From NCBI RefSeq assembly GCF_963662255.1, contig NC_085059.1:3947201-4011200 (forward strand): 64,000 nt of DNA, in the 5' to 3' direction. The notes under the pieces are model-generated. The model was not told the origin of the DNA and did not search any database. It worked only from the letters and a program-made list of their open reading frames with translations. The stretch is from Cinclus cinclus. Taxonomy: Eukaryota; Chordata; Aves; Passeriformes; Cinclidae. Below are positions 8,787 through 18,031 of the stretch, piece by piece (within the stretch, counting starts at the first letter, position 1; the number at the start of each line of letters is the position of its first letter). The translations under genes were made by a program, and so were the position numbers.

Positions 8787-8890
8787 TACTATTTCTTATT
8801 AAAACCTCGCCTCTCTTTGCAATTCCTTTGGGCAACCTTTGCACAGTGCTGGTTTCCACTTGCTCATGGTTCCTGGGGCTGCAGGTCCCT

Positions 8891-9055
8891 GGGGGTGCTG
8901 GCACAGCCAGCCCTGGCTGGGGGTCCCTGTGCAGGGGGGTCCCACTGAGCCAGCACTGCTGTTCCTGGGGCACAGCAGTGTCCCCGAGGGCAAAGCTGTC
9001 ACCAGCAGAGAGGGAGCTCTGACAGGAGCAGGCCCTGCAGCAACGCCACCAAAGC
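8891..9055 (+). repeat. Inverted-repeat arm L (U1)
   Basis: This stretch is the reverse complement, at roughly 80% by eye, of arm R (17437-17605 in U1; 22115-22283 in U2). Shared blocks are GGGGGTGCTGGCACAGCC, GGGAGTCCCTGTGCA, GGGGGGTCCC, AGCAGAGAGGG, GCTCTGACAG and GGCCCTGCAGCAA. The family of the element is unknown to me. Confidence 0.75.
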
Positions 9056-9785
9056 AAAGGAAACCTCCTGACACCCTTCCTGCTGCAGCCACAGGGACTC
9101 CTGGGCAGGAGCCAGCATCAGGCACAGGGATGCAACATCCACCTCCATGCTCTGAAGGTCTCGACAGCCTTGGCAAGTCTGGGACCTGCACCTGGGCTGC
9201 TGCAGGGGCTGATGTTTAAGGCTTGCAGCCTCCAAAGCCTCTGGGCTTTGCTTCCCCTGCTGCCTTCCATTGCCCTGTGCCCAGGATCCTCACCCTGCCC
9301 GTGTTCCTGCTGCTGCCAGCAGCCCCCAGAGCCCCTCACTCCCTGAGCATCCCCATCACAGGGGGCACTGGCAAATCCCACACGCTTCACAAAGCAAACT
9401 CCCCCACAGTAACCAAACCACTCTTTGGTCAGAGGGTGCCAAGGGGAAGCTCAGCACCAGCTGTTGTTTAAAGCATGCTTTCAAAAGTGGGTTCAGGCAC
9501 TCTGGCAGTGCCTGCTGCGCAGCTGAGGCTGTGGGGACACAGCACTGGCTCAGGCCAGCCCTCAGCCCCTCACAGCTCATGCCAAGGGCCCAGCTCGCAA
9601 AGCAGTTTCACACCACTTGCTGCAGCTATTTCAAAGGCCTAAATGTCATTCGCAGGAGCCATTTAGTTGCCAACTCAGTGTCCGTGTCCTGGCAGGAGAA
9701 GCCACCAAGGGGCCTCTGCATGTGCACTCAGGGCACTTCCACTGCCATCCCAAAGGGATCGCAAAGGACAGGGCTCTTCTTTCAG

Positions 9786-10049
9786 ATGTCTTACACAACT
9801 GTCCCTTCTTCCCCGACAGCTGCAAATCCTACAGCTGCCAGACCTCATCCCTTGCTCCTAGAAAGGGAGAGAAGACTTTCCATTCTAATCCATTGCCCAG
9901 CCCTAAGTCAACGACACAGTCAGTAGAAATAGCTGTGAAATCCCCGGCAGGAACCTGCCAGAAGAGCTACAGCTGTGGAGGGGGAAGCAGCAAACTCCCA
10001 CTCCCACCCCCACCACTGCTTTGGACTCCTTACCAGCTAAAACATATCC
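9786..10049 (+). repeat. Left copy of a segment duplicated around ERV-B
   Basis: This stretch (ATGTCTTACACAACTG...) recurs at 16067-16332, after ERV-B. The left copy follows TTCTTTCAG directly, whereas the right copy and all other units have a further 240-bp block (15827-16066 in U1) between TTCTTTCAG and ATGTC. ERV-B is inserted near the end of the left copy. After ERV-B, 15793-15806 completes the copy and 15807-15826 repeats the 20 bp before 9786. Confidence 0.85.
10044..10049 (+). repeat. ERV-B target-site duplication, left
   Basis: ATATCC directly precedes the TG of the 5' LTR and recurs at 15793-15798, directly after the CA of the 3' LTR. Six bp is the usual size for betaretrovirus-like integration. 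Confidence 0.95.
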
Positions 10050-10410
10050 TGTTTTAATGCACATTTATGGTTTTGTTTTGCACTGAGGGTGGGTTGTTCT
10101 GTTTGCCCATGGGTTTGTATCCTGGTTGTCCCCTTCCCTTAACCCCTGCCTTTCCCCTGGCCAGCCCTGAGTGTGAACAACCCCTGTGACCCGGGGTTTC
10201 TTCACCCTTGAGTTGGGATTGAAAATACCCCACGTTTCCCATGCTATCTCTCTTCTCCCTGCAACTCTTCAGGACAATAAACTCGGATCATTCCGGGAAG
10301 GAGGGCCCCCTCTAATTTTTTACCTTTGTCCTTGTCAGATAAAAATCCCCCATCTCTCTGACCCTGAGCTATCCCAGGCACGTCAGAGAGACCACGGGGA
10401 AGATCCGACA
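10050..10410 (+). repeat. ERV-B 5' LTR (361 bp)
   Basis: It begins TGTTTTAATGCAC and ends GATCCGACA. A polyadenylation signal AATAAA stands at 10276-10281. There is no clear TATA box; GAAAATACC near 10224 is the nearest match. Confidence 0.93.
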
Positions 10411-10811
10411 AGTTGGCGCTCCGCCTTGAAGGCTTTCTCACAGAAGTTTGAGAGCCTCTTGCTCTGGGCTGGAGTCCTATCTAAGGATTCATTAAGCCTT
10501 TTGGATTGCTCAGCTCCTTTCTAGCACGAAATTGCTTTCTGCGCAATATTCTGCTAGAAAGGGACAAACTGGTAGCTTGCTTTGGAGCCCAACAAGTCAG
10601 CTGGGGACAAGGGACTTTTCTTTGCAGCACTTTGGATGACCCAAGCCTCTAGGAAGGGGTGAGTGACCCTTGCAGCAGGCAGGGACCCCAAAAGGAGCCG
10701 GGGGGGTGGGGAGGGGGTCGGTCGGAAGACGGGTGTGGCAGCATAGCCAGCGTGTGGCCCCTTCTAACCCGGGGTTAGGGGGCAACAGCTGCCTGTTTTC
10801 TGGTTTTTCTG
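10411..10811 (+). other. ERV-B leader: primer site and possible splice donor
   Basis: TTGGCGCTCCGCC just after the LTR is in the place of a primer-binding site and would pair with a tRNA ending GCGCCA; I cannot name the tRNA. A strong splice-donor sequence GTGAGT starts at 10659. No open frame of note lies here, and a G-rich tract occupies about 10690-10720. Matrix, which should begin here or soon after, is missing. Confidence 0.6.
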
Positions 10812-11687
10812 ACTGCAAGAAAAGGTAGAAATGAAATTAGACAATTCCAAAATTTTTCATCTCAAACTTTTAGGGAACTTTGCAAAATTCAAAAAGAATT
10901 TGGCCGCAATAGTGAAATCTTTAAAGGGATGTTGAAAGCTACCCTACCATCCAATGAATTAGTTCCAGCTGATCTTCGAGATCTTTTCAAGTGTTTCCTG
11001 AGCCCCTCAGAGTTTGATATGTGGGAAAACATTTGGAAGAGATCTCTGAAGGGACTGCTAAAGGAACTTCTACAAAGTAGCCAAAATGCAGTAGACCCAG
11101 ATGGAAATCCCGTAACTCTAGAATATTTATGTGGGGAAGGGGAGTGGTCTAACCCTGACGATCAAGTCAGAGTACTAACAAAATGGATTCTAACAAACAT
11201 CTGTGAAGTAGCAGAAAAGGTTTTTAACCAGCTGCCTACTTCAGAGACCACGGGTAGTTATACTAATGTTAAACAGTTTACTTCTGAGCCCTTTTTACAG
11301 TTTGTTGATGGCCTTGGAGAACAGATCCAAAGACAAGTGCAGAATCCCTTAGCACAAGAGGAACTCATTTAGGAGTTGGCCCAGAGAAATGCTAATGAGG
11401 CCTGTCCAAGAGTGATCCTGGGCCTGCCTCCAATGCCACCACCTACTTTACCAGAGATTATAGAGGCATGCACCAGGAACGCAGAGCTGTTCAGTGGGCC
11501 AGAAAGAAGGCTTGGACTACCAAACCCAAGAACTGCACCAGCCGTAACATCAGGAGTAAAGAAGCAGCCCATGACACCAGAACAGCTTCAGCACATCATC
11601 TGCTTCCACTGCAGAAACCCAGGACACTTCGCCAGAGACTGTCCACAAAGCCAACAGCAAAACAAACTCAACCAACAAAAAAACTAA
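10812..11687 (+). pseudogene. gag: ERV-B gag, 5'-truncated, with nonsense codon
   Basis: The open frame (frame 0, no clear start) begins at 10812. Comparison with ERV-A places its first alignable residues well inside the N-terminal half of capsid, so matrix and the front of capsid have been lost. The capsid C-terminal domain and a weak major homology region (about 11266-11320) follow. A TAG at 11370-11372 interrupts the frame, which then continues to a single CCHC knuckle (CFHCRNPGHFARDC, about 11605-11646) and stops at 11685-11687, directly after the slippery site. Confidence 0.87.
11678..11684 (+). promoter_or_regulatory. ERV-B gag-pro -1 frameshift heptamer (A AAA AAC)
   Basis: AAAAAAC is in gag phase (AAA 11679-11681, AAC 11682-11684) and is directly followed by the gag stop TAA. 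A -1 slip enters frame 2, which is open into the dUTPase-like part of pro. This is the same heptamer used at gag-pro in MMTV. Confidence 0.8.
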
Positions 11688-12534
11688 ATTTAAAGTGCGT
11701 ACCCGCAACTGACAGAACTGCGCGCAAAGATATAAATGCAGCGGGCTCCACACTGGCAGAAGCCTCTCTCTTGACCGAAAAGGGGGAGGAAGGGAAACAG
11801 GGTGTGGGAATGCAAAATGAATGTTTGTTTAAAAAAGTTAAGCAGCCGCAAGGCCATTTTAGGCTTATAACTACCAAAGGTTTTCATTTCAGGTCTACTG
11901 ACTGGACAGTCATTGCAGTGGACCTGCCAGACAACTTACAGGACGTGACGTTAAACCACAGGGAACTGGACAGTGAGTATTTTGTTACTGGGGACACAGC
12001 ACACCCACACCCCTGGAAATTGAGATAGCTCCCATGACCATCAAGGGAAACATAAGTAGCCTCATTCTCCTGGCAAGATGTCCCCAAACACCATTCTATT
12101 TGGCTGAAGGGCAAATCATTGCCCAGGCAATTCCTATTCCAGCAGAGATCCCAGTAGATGGAAAATCACCTGAAGTCTACTGGGCAGAAGTGGTGGGTGA
12201 GGACAAACCCTCTATGGCATGCAACCTGACCCGTGGATCAGATCATCTCCATGTGGAAGGGCTGCTTGACACAGGGGCAGATGTGACAATCATACCCGAA
12301 AGGATGTGGCCGTCACATTGGGACCTGCAACCCGTGGCAGGCAAAATCCAGGGTATAGGAGGGATAAAATTGGCAAAAGTCTCAAAAAGCATTGTGCAGA
12401 TTGAGGGACCAGACGGAAAATTGGCCAGTGTCCGTCCATTTGTTACAGACTGCAAGTGCCCCCTATGGGGGAGAGACACCATGTCCCAGTGGGGGGTCAA
12501 ATTAGTTATCCCTAAGACTCCCCAGGATTTTTAA
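11684..12534 (+). pseudogene. pro: ERV-B pro (dUTPase-like region plus protease), one frameshift
   Basis: Frame 2 runs from the slippery site to a stop at 12026-12028. The remainder is in frame 1, so an indel lies near 11985-12010, inside the dUTPase-like part. The end of that part keeps a Y-L-A-E-G-Q-I-I-A-Q-A pattern like the C-terminal dUTPase motif. Protease follows, with active-site Asp-Thr-Gly at 12268-12276 and an Ile-Gly-Gly flap near 12355. The frame ends at TAA 12532-12534. The protease core itself is uninterrupted. Confidence 0.87.
12525..12531 (+). promoter_or_regulatory. ERV-B pro-pol -1 frameshift heptamer (G GAT TTT)
   Basis: GGATTTT is in pro phase and abuts the stop at 12532-12534. 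The -1 slip enters frame 0, which is pol, at 12531. The heptamer plus stop matches the ERV-A junction at 2598-2607. Confidence 0.75.
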
Positions 12535-15283
12535 TGGCGGCCACTGTAGAGCGCCCTGCCCAAAAGTTAACATGGTTAAATGACACTCCAATTTGGGTAC
12601 ACCAGTGGCCGCTTAGCAAAGAAAAGCTTAAGGCGCTTGAAGAGCTCGTAGAGGAGCAATTGGCAAAGGGCCACAGAGAAGAAACAACTAGCCCTTGGAA
12701 TTCCCTGGTCTTTGTGATAAAGAAACCAGGGAAAGACAAGTGGCATCTTCTCCATGATCTCTGGGAGATAAACAAAGTAATTAAGGACATGGGGTCACTC
12801 CAGCCTGGGATGCCTTCTCCAAAAATGCTTCCCCAAAATTGGCAATTGGCTGCCCTGGACATCAAGGACTGTTTCTTCCAAATTCCCCTCCACCCAAAGG
12901 ATGCTCCGCGGTTTGCCTTTTCGGTACCCACCACTAATCGAGAAGCCCCAGGGAAGAGGTACCACTGGAAAGTCCTTCCCCAGGGAATGAAGTGCAGTCC
13001 CTCCATCTGCAAGTGGTATGTAGCCTCGTTGCTTTCCCCGGTGCGTGCTGAAAAGGGGGAGGCCATTATCCTACACTACATGGAAGATGTACTTGTGTGT
13101 GTTCCCCCAATGACACTATACTCCAAGACACACTTGACCTAGTGGTTAAAGTCTTAACCTCTGCTGGATTTCAATTGCAGGAGGACAAGGTCCAAAGGAT
13201 GCCACTTTGGAGGTACCTGGGCTTGGAAATAACTGCGCGCACCATTGTGCCGCAAAGATTGGCAATTAATAACAATCCAAAAACCCTAGCAGATCTCCAT
13301 TCCTTGTGTGGGTCTTTGAACTGGGTCAGGCCCTGGCTAGGCCTCACCAATGAGGACCTAAGCCCCCTCCTCAATTTATTAAAGGGGGAGAGAGAGCTGG
13401 ATTCTCCCAGAGAACTGACCCCAGAGGCAAAAACAGTCATAGAAAAAGCAGAAAAAGCTTTGGGCACAAGGCAAGCTCACCGGTATCACCCCGAGCTGCC
13501 CTTTAAATTTATTATCCTGGGAAAGCTGCCACACCTGCACGGTTTGATATTTCAGTGGACCAAAGGGCAAAAAGATTCACGTTCAATCATAGAGTGGATT
13601 TTCCTTTCACGTGCAAGACCCAAAACCATCACTAAGCCACAAGAGCTAATAGCTCAGCTGATTTGTAAGGCAAGAGTAAGACTTTGTGAGCTGGCTGGTT
13701 GTGACTTTGCATGTATTCACCTCCCGGTCAAGCTTTCAAAGGAAGGAAAGAACTCTCCTGAGAAACTGACCAAAGAAATGTTTGAGCACCTGCTTCAGAG
13801 CAATGCCAACCTGCAGCTGTCCCTGGATAGCTACAGTGGACAAATATCAGTCCACGCCCCATCTCACAAGCTGTTCAATGAGGAATTCCACCTCATTCCT
13901 TGTGAAAAAAGGAGCCGTAGGCCACTCAAAGCTCTCACAGTGTTCACTGATGTGTCTGGAGCATCCCACAAGTCGGTGATGACTTGGAGAAATCCACAAA
14001 CTCAAAATTGGGAAGCTGAGGTTGAGTTTGTGGAGGGTTCGCCCCAGATAGCAGAACTGGCCGCAGCTGTGAGAGCCTTTGAGAAGTTCTCGGAGCCAAT
14101 TAACTTGGTAACCGACTCAGCCTATGTAGCTGGGGTGGTATCCAGAGCAAAGCAGGCAGTTCTCAAGGACATCGAGAACGAGCAGCTCTTCAGGTTGCTC
14201 TCCAGACTAATCTATTTGGTTTCGCATAGAGAGCACCTGTTCTATGTGATGCATGTAAGGTCACACACCGATCTGCCAGGTGAAATTGCAGAAGGGAATC
14301 ATAAGGCAGACTCCCTTGCTGCCCCAGCTGAGAAAGCACGCCTCCCTGACAATTTTCCAACAGGCAAAGCTGAGCCACCAGCAGTACCATCAAAATGTGC
14401 CAGGTCTGATCCGTCAGTTCCAGCTAACACGGAGTCAGGCTCGAGCCATTGTGGCCACCTGTCCCAGCTGCCAGCTCCAGGCCATGCCTTCGCTGGGTGT
14501 AGGGGTTAACCCCCGAGGCCTTGGCAGCTGTGAGGTGTGGCAGACAGACATCACACACATACCCAGTTTTGGTCGCCTCAAATATGTACTTGTAAGCATT
14601 GATACATATTCGGGTGCAGTTGATGCCTCTGGCCACGCAGGAGAAAAGGCTGTGCATGCCAAACAACACCTAGTGCAAGCCTTTTCAGTGCTGGGGATCC
14701 CTAGGGAAATCAAAATGGACAATGGCCCAGCGTACACATCCAAGGAGTTCCTAGAGTTTGTTCAGCAGTGGGGAGTGGAACATAAAACTGGCATCCCCCA
14801 CTCCCTCACATCCAAGGTGTGATCGAGCGTGCCCACCAGACGCTCAAACAGGTCCTGGCTAGACAGAGTAGTTCAACTTTGTGGATGTCTCCACAGCAAA
14901 AGCTCTGTAAAGCCATGTTTACTATCCATTTTCTAAACTGTTCTTTTGAAAATATGAGTCCACCTGTGGTTCGTCACTTTAACAGTGGCAGTCAATTCAA
15001 ACTGTCCCAGCATCCACCAGTTTTGATTAGGGACCCAGAAACATGGGAAACCAAAGGTCCCTATGAGCTTGTTACCTGGGGGTGTGGTTATGCATGTGTA
15101 TCCACCCCCTCAGGTTCCAGGTGGATCCCCCACAAGTGGGTGAAACCTTTTGTCCCCAAACATCCAGCTCCAGCAGAAGGGGATGACAAGCAAGTTTCAA
15201 TTGCTTCAAACAGAAGACGCCGCCGAGAAGAAAACATCTCCTTGGAATGTGATTTTAACTCTAGCAAGGACACAAACCTTTAA
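12531..15283 (+). pseudogene. pol: ERV-B pol (RT, RNase H, integrase), three frameshifts
   Basis: RT fingers and palm read in frame 0, with the motif A Asp present (12858-12860). The YMDD box reads Tyr-Met-Glu-Asp because codon 13083-13085 is GAA. A frameshift near 13.10 kb moves thumb, connection and RNase H to frame 2. The four RNase H acidic residues are kept (near 13947, 14056, 14114, 14306), though the first motif has Val for Gly after FTD. A second frameshift near 14.36 kb leads into integrase in frame 0, with an H-x3-H / C-x2-C zinc site and core Asp residues near 14546 and 14718. A third at about 14.815 kb moves the catalytic Glu (IERAH) and the GPY-type C-terminal domain to frame 2. 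The C-terminus has a run of five Arg. Confidence 0.92.
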
Positions 15284-15430
15284 TATGCTTTAAAAATGTT
15301 TACTTTTCCCTTTTAGAAAAAACCTAACTCCCACTCATCCCAGTGATGAACCTTATCCAATATTGCGATATCCTGAATCGGAATGAAACCGATGCCTTTC
15401 TCGTAACTTATTAAACAAAAAATGGGGAGA
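15284..15430 (+). other. ERV-B 3' non-coding segment with polypurine tract
   Basis: The stretch holds a pyrimidine-rich TTTTCCCTTTTAG (ending about 15317) that looks like a splice acceptor and could be left over from a spliced message. The polypurine tract AAAAAATGGGGAGA, broken by one T, ends at 15430. No env-like frame is present. Confidence 0.7.
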
Positions 15431-15792
15431 TGTTGTAATGCACATTTATGGTTTTGTGTTGCACTGAGGATGGTTTGTTCTGTTTCCCCGTGGGTTTGTA
15501 TCCTGGTTGCCGCCTTCCCTTAACCCCTCCCTTTCCCCTGGCCAACCCTGAGTGGCTGTGACCTGGGGTTCCTCCGCCCTTGAGTTGGGAGTGAAAATAC
15601 CCGGCTATCTCCCCATTTCCCATGCTATATCTCTTCTCCCTGCAACCCCTCAGGACAAAAAACTTGGATCATCTCGGGAAACAGAGCCTCCTCTAATTTT
15701 TGAGCTTTGTCCTTGTCAGATACAAGATCCCCCACCTCTTCGACCACGAGCTAGCCGAGGCAGGTCAGAGGGACCAGGGGGAAGATCCGACA
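15431..15792 (+). repeat. ERV-B 3' LTR (362 bp)
   Basis: It begins TGTTGTAATGCAC and ends GATCCGACA. Relative to the 5' LTR it lacks GTGAACAACCCC-like bases near 15553 and has about 8 extra bp near 15605. The polyadenylation hexamer of the 5' LTR (AATAAA) reads AAAAAA here (about 15657). Confidence 0.93.
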
Positions 15793-15798
15793 ATATCC
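15793..15798 (+). repeat. ERV-B target-site duplication, right
   Basis: This ATATCC is followed by CACTCCTG, which continues the unit sequence broken at 10049. In the other units the site reads AGATCCCACTCCTG, so U1 had one private base before insertion. Confidence 0.95.
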
Positions 15799-15826
15799 CA
15801 CTCCTGCGACAGGGCTCTTCTTTCAG

Positions 15827-16066
15827 CACTGCTGAGCTCCTCACGCAGCATTGAAGTCTCAGGAAGAGACAAGAATTGAGTGCACCAGGGAAGCTGGCCT
15901 CCAAGAAAAGGCATCAATCCCACGGCCCACCCAAGCCAACGGCCTGCATGTCTGTACCTTCTCCTCCTTCTCTCTTCTCTGCTGTCACTTTGCCCCTTCT
16001 CTCTGTCCGGGAGCTTGGCCTCTCAGACAAATAAAAGATGTGCATCCACACCTAGGCACGGCATAG
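15827..16066 (+). other. 240-bp block missing from the left copy (U1)
   Basis: The block lies between TTCTTTCAG and ATGTCTTACA in U1's right copy and in all other units, and is absent at 9785/9786. It contains a pyrimidine tract and CAAATAAAAG, a possible polyadenylation signal. Both borders end in AG, so loss by 2-bp microhomology is as easy to imagine as gain. I do not recognise it as a known element. Confidence 0.6.
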
Positions 16067-16402
16067 ATGTCTTACACAACTGTCCCTTCTTCCCCGACAG
16101 CTGCAAATCCTACAGCTGCCAGACCTCATCCCTTGCTCCTAGAAAGGGAGACAAGACTTTCCATTCTAATCCATTGCCCAGCCCTAAGTCAACGACACAG
16201 TCAGTAGAAATAGCTGTGAAATCCCCGGCAGGAACCTGCCAGAAGAGCTACAGCTGTGGAGGGGGAAGCAGCAAACTCCCACCCCCACCACTGCTTTGGA
16301 CTCCTTACCAGCTAAAACAGATCCCACTCCTGGGATTTTTTTCCATTTTTTGTTAACCACAACTACCATCAATTTAAATCCATTGAAAACAAGATCACAG
16401 GA

Positions 16403-16595
16403 GGGGTTGCGTGGAAAGGAACCTTCAATCCCACCCAGTGCAAGCTTTGCCATGGCAGGGACACCTGCCACTGTCCCACGCTGCTCCAGCCTGGCCTTGG
16501 GCACTGCCAGGGATCCAGGGGCAGCCACAGCTGCTCTGGGCACCCTGTGCCAGCCCTGCCCATCCTGCCAGGGAACACTTGCTGACCCATATCCC
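16403..16595 (-). mobile_element. CR1 retrotransposon 3' end, - strand (U1)
   Basis: Read on the + strand it is the reverse complement of a CR1 3' region: GGAACCTTCAATCCCACCCA, GCCATGGCAGGGACACCTGC, CCAGCCTGGCCTTGGGCACT, and a GGGAACACTTGCTGACCCAT end. It is about 190 bp. It is a different copy from the + strand CR1 of the same unit and covers a longer part of the element. Confidence 0.8.
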
Positions 16596-16824
16596 ATCTG
16601 CAGCTGCTCCCAGTGCCAACAGGTGTCACTGCATGGCCTTGGGATGATGGATCAAGAGAAAGCCCCAAGCTTTGAGCAGAGCTCCCAGTGCCTGTGCTGG
16701 GGACGTGCCACCCACCTGCCCCTCAAGCACTCAGCTGCCTCGCAGCCAGATGGAGTGTCCAACGGGTAAAGCACTCCCAGAGGATCAAACCCTGGTCACT
16801 GCACCAATGACAAGGTCTTTATTG

Positions 16825-16862
16825 GGAAAAGAAATGTCGAAGCACAGCGACATTTCTTTTCC
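16825..16862. repeat. Perfect 15-bp-stem hairpin (U1)
   Basis: GGAAAAGAAATGTCG and its exact reverse complement are separated by AAGCACAG. On the - strand an AATAAA follows the hairpin at once (+ strand TTTATT near 16818), so the structure could sit at the 3' end of a minus-strand transcript. No good coding frame leads to it. The hairpin is unchanged in all ten visible copies. Confidence 0.85.
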
Positions 16863-17436
16863 AAGCAGGAGACGCTGATCCTGTGCCGGCAGCGCAGGGA
16901 TGCTGTTATTGCTGGTCCTCATTTCATCCCTTTATCAGCTGCAGGGGCACCAGGACAGGCTGTGGTCTCCCAGGGCAGCTCTGAGTGACACTGCTGTCCC
17001 CACCAGCTGTCCCCAGCCCTGGGTGCTGCCACGTGCCCCAGCCTCTGCAGCCCAAAGCACCTGGAGATCCCCCCGAGCATCAGCGATCAGGGCCGCTGCA
17101 ATCAGCCTGCTGACCCAAAACCTCAAGTGCTGCCACAAGAAAAGCAGCTGATTCATTGATACCTCGAAATTTCATGTCTCAATGCAAGGACAGGAAGCAC
17201 CCCTATGCCACCAAATCATTGCTAAGGGCTTGCAAGCCTCAACGCGGAGATTTCAGCGTTGGACACGCAGTCAGGGCAAGGGTAAATCCACACAGAAATG
17301 ACTCAGAAATTCCAAAACACACATCATGTTGGTCTTGACGCCTTTCTTGTTGGCTCAAGGGCTGTTTCCGTGGGCCACGCTTGCACAGAAAGAAAGGAAG
17401 TGCAGCTGCTGAGGAACATCTCCATGCCCTCAGCAG

Positions 17437-17605
17437 GTTTTGGTGCCTTTGCTGCAGGGCCGCTCCTGTCAGAACCCCCTCTCTGCTGCTGACACCTTTG
17501 CTCTTGGGGACACCAGCCCAGGAACACCAGCAGGGCCCAGGGTTGGCTCAGGGGGACCCCCCTGTGCACAGGGACTCCCAGCCCCGTGGCTGTGCCAGCA
17601 CCCCC
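17437..17605 (-). repeat. Inverted-repeat arm R (U1)
   Basis: This is the partner of arm L. In U1 the arms are 8.4 kb apart because of ERV-B; in the other units they are about 2.3 kb apart. Arm R differs between units by one main variant: GTTGGCTCAGGGGG in U1 and a similar GTTGACTCAGGGGG in U10, against GTTGGGTCACGGGG in U2-U9. Confidence 0.75.
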
Positions 17606-18031
17606 AGAAACACCAAGATCTGGCAGCACTTTGCTCCGCTGCTCTTTCCGCACACGGAACCATCTCCTTCCTTTGCCATCCCAGGAAAATTCAACCTCTA
17701 CCTCAGCCAAAGATCATTTCCTACACAGGGCTGATCAGAAATGTTCTTCTGCACTTCCTCCACCAAAACCACCCCCGCATGCCCACAAGACATTCCAGGG
17801 CCATCGGGAAACCCTCCACAAACACTGCGCAGGCACCCAGGACCACGGGCTTTCCATCTCTGCCATTCAGGCTCCCTGCGCTGCTCCTGGTCATTTTCTC
17901 CTCCTCTCTCCATAACTTTGGGAACCACAGAGCTCCCAGGCTTTGGCAATTCCCAAGGCCACTGCCATCCTTGACTTCTTGGACACCCCCAGGGCTGTGG
18001 ACAGACACCCCTGTGTTTTCCCGCAGAAGAT

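Larger units (their letters stand above)
10050..15792 (+). mobile_element. ERV-B: env-less class II endogenous retrovirus in U1
   Basis: The order is 5' LTR, leader, gag, pro, pol, polypurine tract and 3' LTR, 5,743 bp in all. Only about 150 bp separate the end of pol from the 3' LTR, and I find no env remains there. Gag lacks matrix and the start of capsid. Pol is split by three frameshifts. The two LTRs differ at about 40 of 350 aligned positions by hand count, plus two indels of several bp, so the insertion is old. Target duplications are nevertheless perfect. Confidence 0.96.
7210..18031 (+). repeat. Array unit U1 (interrupted by ERV-B)
   Basis: Sub-elements: CR1(+) 7509-7643; CDS 7808-8365; AATAAA 8781-8786; inverted-repeat arm L 8891-9055; CR1(-) 16403-16595; hairpin 16825-16862; arm R 17437-17605. 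It is the most divergent unit in view: 8 acidic repeats, GGAAACATG where most others have GTAAATATG in the 3'UTR, and GTTACGGAGG near its start (shared only with U10 and U11). The stretches 9056-9785, 16596-16824, 16863-17436 and 17606-18031 are GC-rich and hold nothing I recognise; short open frames there look like chance. Confidence 0.93.

Noticed and set aside
10411..10430. Naming the ERV-B primer tRNA
   Set aside because: The bases after TTGGCGC do not match any primer tRNA I can recall with confidence, and the element is old enough for the site to have drifted.
15284..15430. Remnant env in ERV-B
   Set aside because: Only about 150 bp lie between pol and the LTR, with no envelope motif.
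15880..16356. 158-codon frame (about 151 codons in other units) through the 240-bp block
   Set aside because: It starts only at GTG, its length differs between units because of small changes near its end, and it has no recognisable feature.
16825..16862. Histone mRNA 3' stem-loop
   Set aside because: The stem is much longer than the histone hairpin and its sequence does not match that element.
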